DNA of 64,000 bases, from the NCBI GenBank assembly GCA_009773355.1, contig WRPG01000011.1, forward strand, positions 62,001 to 126,000, in the 5' to 3' direction. Under the pieces are notes generated by a model that saw nothing but the letters and a program-made list of their open reading frames with translations, was not told the origin of the DNA and did not search any database. Numbering within the stretch: the first letter of the stretch is position 1; each line of letters starts with the position of its first letter. This document shows, one piece after another, positions 25,719 through 33,221 of this stretch. Position numbers and translations under genes: made by a program. The DNA is from Limisphaerales bacterium. Its GTDB lineage: Bacteria; Verrucomicrobiota; Verrucomicrobiia; Limisphaerales; SXTU01.

Positions 25719-25874
25719 CTAGGTCAGGTTGGTGCCGGCACCCATGCCGTCGCCACCGGTCATGGCCTGAGCGTGAGTTTCGAGCGAGAGGGCCAAGGTG
25801 GTGAGGGTCGGCTCGGTCCAAGGCTGCTTGGCGGCGCTGGTCTCGACGGCGGCGGAAGTGGTTTCGGTCTTCAT
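25719..25874 (-). CDS. Lasso-peptide-type precursor
   Basis: 51 residues. The leader has the lasso pattern: aromatic-x-x-Pro-x-Leu (Trp-Thr-Glu-Pro-Thr-Leu, residues 19-24) and a Thr at the position before the last leader residue (Glu-Thr-His, 33-35). The predicted core is the 17-residue AQAMTGGDGMGAGTNLT: Ala1 would be joined through its amine to Asp8, an 8-member ring, leaving a Thr tail end. There is no Ser or Tyr in the core; Thr5, Thr14 and Thr17 are the only hydroxyl residues for sulfation or phosphorylation. The gene is last in the biosynthetic operon, 185 bases after the cyclase, and is followed by a terminator. It was too short to stand out as a gene by length alone. Confidence 0.8.
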   Translation of the reverse strand: MKTETTSAAVETSAAKQPWTEPTLTTLALSLETHAQAMTGGDGMGAGTNLT

Positions 25875-26059
25875 AGGCGTTGTGTTCAAAATCCGGGCGA
25901 AGTTGTGCCAGACTCCCGGTTCGAGCGCAAGCCTTTCTTTTGACTTTCGCGGAGCGCGGGCATCCTGCCGCAGCGGCCACCCTGACACCGCTCCGCTCCG
26001 CGCCCCCGCTGCCCTGGTTGCGCAAGTTGCCGCTGCGGCCCGGGCGGGTCGCGTTCCGT
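25875..26059. other. Spacer between cyclase and precursor genes
   Basis: This 185-base stretch contains no gene. It has a 9-bp inverted repeat, CGCGGAGCG (25948-25956) and CGCTCCGCG (25994-26002), with a 37-base loop. This could end or attenuate the cyclase transcript. The precursor may therefore have its own promoter here, but I see no convincing -35/-10 pair. Confidence 0.4.
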
Positions 26060-28014
26060 TCACCTCGTCCGCCCCAGCCACGCCACGAAGTGCGCCAGCC
26101 GCAGCCCCTGGCAGAGGATGATCTGGTAGCGGTTGTCCCAACTGTCCCCGGAACCGGGGCCGGTGATGAGCCGCAAAGTTTCCTCCACTTTCGGGCGGTG
26201 GACGTAAGCCCACACCGGGTCGCCCGCCGGGTGCTGCGCAAGGAAGGTTTCAATCGCCGGCGCGCAGGCGGCGAGGCGCTGCTGGTAGTCCGGGGCGAAC
26301 CAGCCCTTGCTCGTGCGCCGGAGGATGCTTTCCGGCAGCACGTCGCGCAGCGCGCGGCGGTAGAGGCCGCGCGGCATCCCGTCGCGGATGAACTCGCCCA
26401 CGGGCACGCGATGGCACCACTCCCAGATGCGGCGGTCCATGAGCGGCTGCGGGCTTTCCATCTGCGGTGCGTGCCGCGTGGTCCAGCCGCCCCCGCCGCC
26501 GAGCTGCCCGGAGTTGATCAGCGGAAGCTGCCGCCGCCGGAAGTCCAGATGCAGGTCGTCGTCGGCCGCCATCGGGTGGCGCAGCTCGTCGAGCCGCAGG
26601 CGTGCGGCGAAGTCCGGGTGGATGGGATGGACGCCCTCATCCACGCGGCCGCCGTGGCGAAGCTGGTCGTTCCAGCGGCGCAGCCAGCGCGGGCTGAACG
26701 AGCGCAGCACCTCGCGCCGGAAGATGCCGCCGGCCGGCTCGCCGCGCGCACGCGCCTGAAGCCGGACCTGCCGCGCCAGCTCCAGCCAGCGGCCTTGGCG
26801 GGCGAGCACTTCGAGCCAGCCCGTGCCACGGAAGGACGCCGCCATGTCGCCGCCGATCCCGCCGAGCAGCAGGCGTGCGCCCTGAGCCTCCGCGAGCCGC
26901 ACCAGCTCGGCCGTGCGGAAGGACTTCGTGTCCCCGTCGGGTTCGTCGTGCGTGAGATAGTAGGCGTCATCGAACTCCACGACCGGCACCGTCAACCCGT
27001 GCGACCAGTGCGGGTCCATGTTCGGACACATCGCCAGCGCGCTGCGGATGAAGGTGCTCTCCTCGCGGTTCCACTCGCCGCCTTGGAAATCCTCCGGCAG
27101 GACGTTCGAGACAGTGACGAGCCGCTGTCCGCGCGCCGCCAGCTCGCGCGCCGCGAGACAGGCGACGCCGGTCGAGTCCAGCCCGCCGCTCAACATCGCC
27201 GCGACCGGATGCCGCGTGCGCAGCGCGGAGCGCGTGGCGCGGTCGAGCATTTCGCGGAGCGCTTCGGCGTATTCCTCCGGCCGGCGCAGGCGGATCTCTG
27301 GCTCCATCGTGAGCTGCCAGTAGGCGCGGACTTGCGGCTGGCCCCCGGGCCGCACCGTGAGCGTGCGCCCGCCGGGCAGCCGGGCAATGCCGGCGTAGAG
27401 CGTGCGGTCGGCGGGCCGGGGCACGCCGCCGAGCTGGCAGGCGAGCATCAACTCGTCCAGCGCGCGCGGCACGCCGGGCACCGCGAGCACGCCACGAATT
27501 TCACTGGCGAAGACCAGGCGCGTGGCGCTGACGTGATAGTAAAACCCCCGCTGGCAAAACACATCGGTTGCGCATAGCAACTCCCGCCGCCGCCCGTCCC
27601 ACAGCGCGAAGACAAATTCCGCCGCCGCCCGTCCCACAGCGCGAAGACAAATTCCCCCTCCAGCTTCGCCGCGCAGTCCGTGCCCCATTTCTCGTGCGCG
27701 CGCAGCACCAGCTCCGGGTCGGGCACGCCGCGCTCCGCCGCCGGCACGCCCAGCGCCGCGCACAAGTCCTCGCGATGATCCAGCCGGCCGTCGAAGGCGA
27801 TGACCCGCTGCCCGTCCGCGCCGCGCCACGGAGAAGTTTCCGCCACGGACTCCGGCGTGATGCTCAGGAGCGCGTGCCCGAGCGCGACCGGCCCGGCGGT
27901 GAACGTCCCGGAGCCGTCCGGCCCGCGATGCTTCAGCCGCGCGAGCTGCGCGGCCACGAGCGCGGGATCGGCGGGCGCGGAGTCGAGGTTGAGGAAGCCG
28001 CAGAGGGCGCTCAT
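26060..28014 (-). pseudogene. Lasso cyclase (asparagine-synthetase homologue), frameshifted
   Basis: Without one copy of the 35-bp duplication at 27585-27654 the frame encodes 639 residues: a class-II glutamine amidotransferase-like domain (1-about 200; HRGPDG at 29-34) and an asparagine-synthetase domain with the pyrophosphate loop SGGLDST at 264-270. In lasso pathways this enzyme adenylates the Asp/Glu side chain and closes the ring. As sequenced, the first frame stops after 188 residues, 131 of them correct. The remaining frame has no obvious start. The Cys that should follow Met1 is at position 5, so glutaminase activity is unlikely, as is common in lasso cyclases. Heptamer repeats lie just upstream of the ATG. 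Confidence 0.85.
27585..27654. repeat. 35-bp perfect tandem duplication inside the cyclase
   Basis: Two identical adjacent copies (27585-27619 and 27620-27654), each starting CGCCGCCGCCCGTCCC and ending GACAAATTC. 35 is not a multiple of three, so the duplication shifts the frame. Deleting one copy joins the two halves of the cyclase exactly. Confidence 0.95.
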
Positions 28015-28020
28015 GCAAAA

Positions 28021-28048
28021 GCTGAAAGCTGAAAGCTGAAAGCTGAAA
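28021..28048. repeat. Four tandem GCTGAAA heptamers
   Basis: Perfect GCTGAAA x4, starting 6 bases upstream of the cyclase start codon (on the minus strand), in the region where its ribosome-binding site would be. Similar heptamer runs occur elsewhere in this window. Confidence 0.9.
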
Positions 28049-28060
28049 GAGCGAGGGTGC

Positions 28061-28507
28061 TCACGGCCATTCCTCCGCGAAGGTGGCGATGGTGGCGTGC
28101 GTGAGGCTCTCGGCGCGGCCGGTGAGAATCTTGTCCCCCGCGCGCAGCCAGGCGTGGGCGGTGAGCTTCATCTCCTCCGGCTTGGCCACGCCGAGGTAGA
28201 GCGTGCTGGCGAGATGGCGGCGGCGGAGCATCCACTTCGCCGCGATGGCCTGCGGCAGGCACACGAAGCCCAGCGGCACATGCGCGGCGACGGATTGCAC
28301 GGCCCAGGAGACGTGCTCGGCGAGGTCGAGTTCGTCGGGCGAGATGGCGGGCGGGCTTTCGGCCTGGGGCTTGCCCAGGCGCGGAGCCAGCCAGCGGAAG
28401 GGCACGAGGAGCAGGAGCAGTTTCGCCCAGCAGAGCCACGTCAGCGCCTCCAACAGCAGCAGTTGCTTCGGCCCGTCGTGCCGCAGGAATTTACCGGGCC
28501 GGCCCAT
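28061..28507 (-). CDS. Lasso leader protease (B2, transglutaminase-like)
   Basis: 148 residues. It is the B2 half of the split leader peptidase, which cuts the leader off the precursor. The papain/transglutaminase-like triad can be assigned: Cys83 (VCLPQAIAAKWMLRRR), His118 (TAHAWL) and Asp125 (GDKILTG). A hydrophobic N-terminal segment (about 15-38) may touch the membrane. It overlaps the B1 gene by 17 bases, which implies translational coupling. I chose the ATG giving MGRPGKFLRHD; the open frame upstream is Ser/Cys-rich shadow of the B1 gene. Confidence 0.87.
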   Translation of the reverse strand: MGRPGKFLRHDGPKQLLLLEALTWLCWAKLLLLLVPFRWLAPRLGKPQAESPPAISPDELDLAEHVSWAVQSVAAHVPLGFVCLPQAIAAKWMLRRRHLASTLYLGVAKPEEMKLTAHAWLRAGDKILTGRAESLTHATIATFAEEWP

Positions 28508-28793
28508 CGGTGACTTGGAGCAGGTCGGCGTCCGCCAGCTTTTGCAGGAAGCCGAGCACATGCCGCTCGCAGGTCGCGCGCTCGACGGCGAACTCCTGGA
28601 GCAACTGGTCCACCACCGCCGACACCGCACGCGGCTGCTCGATCAGCGCCCACACGCGGCTGCCCACGCGGTCCATGCCGTAGTAGGCGCCGTTGAGGAT
28701 GCTCATGAGCGCGGTCTGGCCCTCCAGGCTGGTGCTGACCAGCTCGGGCGACTGGGCGACGACGGTGCTGAGGGCGACGGTGGTTTTGGTCAT
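28491..28793 (-). CDS. PqqD-like precursor-recognition protein (B1)
   Basis: 100 residues, the size of a stand-alone RRE (RiPP recognition element). It holds the leader peptide and hands it to B2 and the cyclase. The winged-helix pattern of PqqD proteins is visible: a strand pair around YYGMDRVGSRVWALIE (about 36-51), then helices containing AVVDQLLQEFAVE and FLQKLADADLLQV. It lies 7 bases after the sulfotransferase gene and overlaps B2. Confidence 0.88.
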   Translation of the reverse strand: MTKTTVALSTVVAQSPELVSTSLEGQTALMSILNGAYYGMDRVGSRVWALIEQPRAVSAVVDQLLQEFAVERATCERHVLGFLQKLADADLLQVTDGPAR

Positions 28794-28800
28794 GGCTGGT

Positions 28801-29646
28801 TCAAACCGGCGTGCCGTCCGCGTTCAGGTATCCGAAGCGCCGCATGACTTCGCCGTGGTGCTGGACGATGGCAGAAACCTGCGCGGGCGACAACACTTCC
28901 CGCCACGCGCCCGCCTGGCCCTTGCGGAAGAAGGCCCGGCCGCCCACCGACTCGCGGAAGCCCTTCGCCTGCTCCTGCTGCTGCAAGACCTCGAAGCGCG
29001 AGTGCTCCAGCGCCCGCGCCACGCGCGCCGGGTCGTCCGGGAAGCCGGCGAACCGGCAGGCGGCGGTGAACATCTCCTGCGGCCGCGCGAGCATGTCCTC
29101 GTAGCGCAGCACCTGGACCGGCAGGCCCGGCGCGTCCACCCAGCTCCGCACATGGCTGCCCCACGAGCCGAGCGGCTGCGGCAGTTGCAGGTCCAGATCG
29201 TCGTCGTTCGCCGCCATCACGGCCTGCGGGTTGTTCATCCGCGCGATGGTGTTATCCAAGTCCTTGCCGCGATGGTGGCTGAAGGACACGGCCACATCGA
29301 GTGGGTGGCGGAGGAAGTAAAGCGCCGCGCGCGTGGCCGGAAGCGAGAAGAGCGGCCGGCCATCGCGCGGGTCGGTGAAGGCCTCGTGGACCTTGAAGAC
29401 CGCGCCCTCCTCACGCGCGATGACCTCCTGCACCGCGAGCCGCGCCCGCTCGACTTCGGCCAGCGTCAGGTCGGAGGTTTCCCAGCCCAGCGCGCGGTCG
29501 AAGCCGGGGCGGGCGGCGAAATTGTTCGTGTCAAAGGCGTTGATGTCCACCGGCTGCTCGCCGCCATGCAGGAGGTTCGCGAGGAAGGCGCGGAACCAGG
29601 TGTTCCCGCTCTTCGGGTAGCTCGCGAGCCAGACGATGCCCTTCAT
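28801..29646 (-). CDS. PAPS-dependent sulfotransferase
   Basis: 281 residues, cytosolic-type sulfotransferase fold (Sulfotransfer_1). It moves sulfate from PAPS to a hydroxyl or amine. The 5'-phosphosulfate loop YPKSGNTW is at 10-17, the 3'-phosphate site FLRHPLDVAVSFSHH at 111-125 (Arg113, Ser121), and a RKGQAGAWRE segment near the end matches the closing PAPS loop RKGxxGxW. His87 in KVHEAF is a candidate base. It overlaps the HPr-kinase-like gene as ATGA and precedes B1 by 7 bases, so it belongs to the lasso operon. The likely substrate is the precursor or the mature peptide, which is inference. Confidence 0.88.
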   Translation of the reverse strand: MKGIVWLASYPKSGNTWFRAFLANLLHGGEQPVDINAFDTNNFAARPGFDRALGWETSDLTLAEVERARLAVQEVIAREEGAVFKVHEAFTDPRDGRPLFSLPATRAALYFLRHPLDVAVSFSHHRGKDLDNTIARMNNPQAVMAANDDDLDLQLPQPLGSWGSHVRSWVDAPGLPVQVLRYEDMLARPQEMFTAACRFAGFPDDPARVARALEHSRFEVLQQQEQAKGFRESVGGRAFFRKGQAGAWREVLSPAQVSAIVQHHGEVMRRFGYLNADGTPV

Positions 29647-30575
29647 TGGCTGAAGTCGGCGGCCAGCTTGTCCGCCAGTTCCTGGAGCCGGAATTTCCCG
29701 TCGTCGGGCCGGGTGACGCGCACCAGCGGCACGGCGGCGGCCACGCGGCTGAGGCTCTGGAAGTGCGCCTTCTGAATGCCGAGGCCGGGGAGATATTGCG
29801 CGCGGTAGGTGTGGTCGAGCAGCAGGCGCACGCGGTCGAGAACGGGCTGCGGGAACAGGTGGATGTCCGGCGACTGGTTGTCCGCTTCGAGCGCGTAGAG
29901 CCGCGCGAGCGGCAGCGGCTCGCGGCAGAAGGAGCCGGGAAAGGCCAGCGTGCGTTTCTCCATCTGCGGACGCAGGCGCGGCAGGGTGTCGGCGGCCTCG
30001 CCCAGCTCGGAAACGGAGTTGGGCCACAGCTTGAACTGCGGCAGGCCCGGCTCGGCGAAGGGCTTGCCCGTGCCATCGAAGCGGATCACCGCGATGTCGT
30101 CCGCCAGCACGCGGAAGCCGCGCCGCGCGAAGTGCGCGGCGAGCGTGGACTTGCCGCGGCCGGAGTTGCCCAGGAACACCACCGCGCCGCGCGGCGTGGC
30201 GATGACGCTGGCGTGCAACGGCAGCAGCCCGCGCTGGTGCAGCAGGCCGCCCATCGGCGAGCACAGCAGCAGCGCGCGCAGGTCGCCCTCGATGGCCCCC
30301 GGCTCGGGCTGCACGAGAATCTCGCGCCCGTCCACCGCCAGATACCGCGCCACGCCGTCAATCCACGCGAGCAGCCGCCCCGGCCCGGCCTGGAAGCGCG
30401 CGCCATTGAACTTGCTCCCGCCCAGCTCCGCCGGCACCTCGCCGAGCCGGAACACCGCGTCCACCGGCGCGTCCGCCGGGGCGGACTCCAGTTCAGGAAA
30501 GGGAATCCACGTCGCGACGGTCAGGCCATAGACGCGGTGTCGGTGCGGCGGAAGATTGTCCAAAGTCGGAGCCAC
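29643..30575 (-). CDS. HPr-kinase-like protein
   Basis: About 310 residues from the chosen GTG (30575); a longer open frame starts at 30704 but its extra 43 residues are unlike the family. The P-loop GNSGRGKST is at 136-144, preceded by the LLPLHASV segment and followed by the two Asp of LADDIAVIRF (159-160). No HPr substrate or PTS gene is near. In paeninodin-type lasso clusters such kinases phosphorylate the C-terminal Ser of the precursor. Here the precursor ends in Thr, so phosphorylation of that Thr is a testable guess. It is the first gene of the operon. Confidence 0.8.
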   Translation of the reverse strand: MAPTLDNLPPHRHRVYGLTVATWIPFPELESAPADAPVDAVFRLGEVPAELGGSKFNGARFQAGPGRLLAWIDGVARYLAVDGREILVQPEPGAIEGDLRALLLCSPMGGLLHQRGLLPLHASVIATPRGAVVFLGNSGRGKSTLAAHFARRGFRVLADDIAVIRFDGTGKPFAEPGLPQFKLWPNSVSELGEAADTLPRLRPQMEKRTLAFPGSFCREPLPLARLYALEADNQSPDIHLFPQPVLDRVRLLLDHTYRAQYLPGLGIQKAHFQSLSRVAAAVPLVRVTRPDDGKFRLQELADKLAADFSQ

Positions 30576-30682
30576 GAGCGGCGGGAACCTACCCGCAGCC
30601 CGCGCGGTGGAACAAGTTGAAATCTCGCGTCCGGGCTGCTTCGGCTTGCCTTTCCTGCAGCGTTGCCGCCTGCTTTCCGCCG

Positions 30683-31216
30683 TTGAGCGCACCGCCCGCC
30701 ACATTCCGCCTGCCCGCCGTGCTCTGGATCACCGGCCTGCCCGCCGCCGGCAAGACCACGCTGGCGGGGAACCTCCACGCCGTGCTCGCGCGCCACGGCA
30801 TTCGCAGCCTGGTGGTGGACGCCGACGTGCTGCGCCGCACCCTGAACGCCGACCTCGGCTACACCGACGCCGACCGGCGGGAGAACGTGCGCCGCATCGG
30901 CGAGCTTGTGCGCTTCCTGCTCGGCGAGGGCTTCACGCCGGTCGTCGCCTGCATCTCGCCCTTCCGCGACCAGCGCGAGACGCTGCGTCGCAGCTTTGCG
31001 CCGGGGCAGTTCCTGGAAATCTTCGCGGACACGCCCTTGGAAATCTGCCGCCAGCGCGACCCCAAGGGCCTTTACCAGCGGGCGCAGCGCGGCGAGTTGA
31101 AGCAGCTCACCGGGCTGGACTCCGCCTATGAGCCGCCCGTGAACCCCGACCTCGTCTTCACGCCGGACAGCTTCAGCGCGGGGGAATTCGCCCGCCGGTT
31201 CGGCCTGCCGGATTAA
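30683..31216 (+). CDS. cysC: Adenylylsulfate kinase
   Basis: 177 residues from TTG 30683 (an in-frame TTG at 30617 is also possible). It phosphorylates APS to PAPS. P-loop GLPAAGKTT at 18-26, then DADVLRRTLNADLGYTDADR (46-65), PFRDQRE (93-99), and RDPKGLYQRAQRGELKQLTG (125-144), all diagnostic for CysC. It is divergent from the lasso operon, with about 107 bases between. No cysD/cysN (sulfurylase) lies beside it. PAPS is the donor for the sulfotransferase two genes away, so the two probably work together. Confidence 0.92.
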   Translation: MSAPPATFRLPAVLWITGLPAAGKTTLAGNLHAVLARHGIRSLVVDADVLRRTLNADLGYTDADRRENVRRIGELVRFLLGEGFTPVVACISPFRDQRETLRRSFAPGQFLEIFADTPLEICRQRDPKGLYQRAQRGELKQLTGLDSAYEPPVNPDLVFTPDSFSAGEFARRFGLPD

Positions 31217-31431
31217 GCCCGCATTCCGAAATTGGCCGGAAGGAACGGAAGAAAGCGAACGCGGGTGAAGCACTTGGCAAGCCCGTGGTCGGACAATTCC
31301 CGCCGTCCCCTCTCGGGCAACCACGTCCAACTTTCCGGCCTCTTTTGTTTCTTTCGGCCAGCTTTGGAATTCGAATTGAACGCGAGGTGTCCCCCCGTTC
31401 TCAGAAGGCGCGCTGTCGCCTGAAGCCGCTT

Positions 31432-33108
31432 TCACCGGCAGAAGAACAGCACCAGCAACTGCGCCACCACGATGCGCAGGAGCATCGTCAGCGGATACAC
31501 GGTGGCGTAGGCGATGGACGGGGCGTCGCTGCCGGTGACCGAGTTGGCGAAGGCGAGCGCGGGGGGATCGGTCATGCTGCCGGAGAGGAGGCCGCAGAGG
31601 TTCAGGTAGTTGAGCCGGCCCAGCAGGCGCGCACCCAAACCCACGACCAGCAGCGGCACGAGCGTGATGGCGGCGCCGGCGGCCATCCACTTGAGGCCGT
31701 CGCCCTCGCGCAGGACGTGGAAGAAGTGCTCGCCGGCCTTCAAGCCCGCGCAGGCGAGGAAGAGGGTGATGCCCAACTCGCGCAGGAGCGTGTTGGCGTT
31801 GGCCGGCATATACCAGAGCAGCGGCCCGATGCGCCCGATGCGGCTCAGGATGATCGCGACGATGAGCGGCCCGCCCGCGAGGCCGAGCCGGACGGGCGTG
31901 GACATGGTCCCGAGCTGGAAGGGATACATTCCGAGCAGCACGCCGAGGATGATGCCGACGAAGACGGGGATGAGGTTGGTGTGGTTCAGCTCCTTGACGG
32001 AGTTGCCGAAGAACTCGGCGGCGCGCGCGATGTCCGCCTCCTCGCCGACCATCTGCACCATGTCGCCGAACTGGAGCCGGAGGTCCGCGCGGGCGCTCAA
32101 TTCCACGTCGCCACGCGTCACGCGCGTGAGGGTGACGCCGAAGCGCTGGTTCAACTGAAGCTCGCGCAAGGACTGGCCGAGGATTTCCTTCTGGGTGACG
32201 ACCACGCGCCGGTAGGTGACGTGGCCGGGCGCGTGGAGGAGGTCCACGGACGACGGCTGGCCGGCGATGAGGCAAAACTCATCGAGGCTGGCGCGCGTGC
32301 CGACGGCGAGGACGACATCGCCGATGTGCAGGATGGTCTGGCCGCCGGCAGGAACGACCTCGCTCTCGCCCAGGTGTTTCACGCGGGAGATGACGACGTC
32401 GAGTTTGTCCTTCGCGGGGAGCTGGTGGAGCTTAAGGCCGTTGAGGTTGGGGTTGCGGATGAGGATGCTCATCCGCTCGACGGCCTGGTGGTCGCGGCGT
32501 TGCTCGCGGCGGAAGGTCTCGGCCTCCGCCGCGATGTCCACGCGCAGCAGCCACCGGAGCGCGAGCATCGCGAGGATGATGCCGAGGATGCCGAAAGGGT
32601 AGGCGACCGCGTAGCCGAGCGCCGGGAGGCCGAGGCGGTCGGGCGCGAGGCCGGGGAGGCTCTTCAGAGCTTCCTGTGCGGCACCGAGGGCGGGGGTGTT
32701 GGTGGTCGCGCCCGTGAAGATGCCCACCGCCGCCGCCAAGTCCACGCGCAAGAGCCACGCGACGAGCACGGTGACGCCCGCGCCGAGCAGCACGATGGCC
32801 GCAGCCATGAGGTTGAGCGGCAGGCCCTGTTGCCGCAGCGACGTGATGAAGCCCGGCCCCACTTGGAGACCGATGGTGTAGACGAAGAGCACCAGCCCGA
32901 AGTCCCGGACGAAGGCCAGCAGCTCCGGCGCGAGGGTGAATTGCAGGTGGCCGCCAAGGATGCCGACGAAGAGCACGCCCGCCGCGCCGAGGCCGACGCC
33001 CTTGACCTTCACACTGCCCAGCGCCAGCCCGAGCGACACGACGCACGCGAGCACGAGCACCGCGTGGGCGACGGGGTTGAGCCGGGCGATGTCGAGCAGC
33101 GAGGTCAC
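31432..33108 (-). CDS. AspT/YidE/YbjL-family transporter
   Basis: 558 residues. It has two blocks of membrane segments (about 1-200 and 370-555), each with the repeated antiporter pattern (GLVLFVYTIGLQVGPGFI in the first, GITLFLACAGLKAGEHFF in the second). Between them lie two RCK_C/TrkA_C-like cytoplasmic domains (about 200-370). The Thr/Pro-containing TGATTNTPALGAA and GSMTDPPALAFA loops correspond in the two halves. The family includes the aspartate:alanine antiporter; the substrate here is unknown. I see no link with the lasso cluster beyond position. Confidence 0.87.
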   Translation of the reverse strand: MTSLLDIARLNPVAHAVLVLACVVSLGLALGSVKVKGVGLGAAGVLFVGILGGHLQFTLAPELLAFVRDFGLVLFVYTIGLQVGPGFITSLRQQGLPLNLMAAAIVLLGAGVTVLVAWLLRVDLAAAVGIFTGATTNTPALGAAQEALKSLPGLAPDRLGLPALGYAVAYPFGILGIILAMLALRWLLRVDIAAEAETFRREQRRDHQAVERMSILIRNPNLNGLKLHQLPAKDKLDVVISRVKHLGESEVVPAGGQTILHIGDVVLAVGTRASLDEFCLIAGQPSSVDLLHAPGHVTYRRVVVTQKEILGQSLRELQLNQRFGVTLTRVTRGDVELSARADLRLQFGDMVQMVGEEADIARAAEFFGNSVKELNHTNLIPVFVGIILGVLLGMYPFQLGTMSTPVRLGLAGGPLIVAIILSRIGRIGPLLWYMPANANTLLRELGITLFLACAGLKAGEHFFHVLREGDGLKWMAAGAAITLVPLLVVGLGARLLGRLNYLNLCGLLSGSMTDPPALAFANSVTGSDAPSIAYATVYPLTMLLRIVVAQLLVLFFCR

Positions 33109-33221
33109 GGACGAACGGGCGCGGCTCTGGACTGGCCAGTCCGGGTTGAGGTTGCGCCCTTGAGGAAGGATGTAACGCCGCGCCTGGCTTGCGCCAAGTT
33201 AATTTCCGGCAACGCGCCGGT

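Noticed and set aside
25719..25874. Core starting at the Gly-Gly later in the precursor
   Set aside because: A core beginning at Gly40 has no acidic residue at positions 7-9, so no macrolactam could form. The Ala36 start puts Asp at position 8 and Thr at -2.
26060..28014. Ordinary asparagine synthetase AsnB
   Set aside because: Adjacent B1, B2 and a lasso-like precursor, and the misplaced N-terminal Cys, favour a lasso cyclase.
30576..30704. Upstream extension of the HPr-kinase-like gene (353 residues)
   Set aside because: The extra 43 residues are Arg/Ser-rich and overlap the possible early start of cysC; the GTG at 30575 gives a family-like N-terminus.
31432..33108. Exporter of the lasso peptide
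   Set aside because: It is an AspT/YidE-type antiporter separated from the cluster by cysC and a 215-base gap and lies on the far side; nothing ties it to peptide export.
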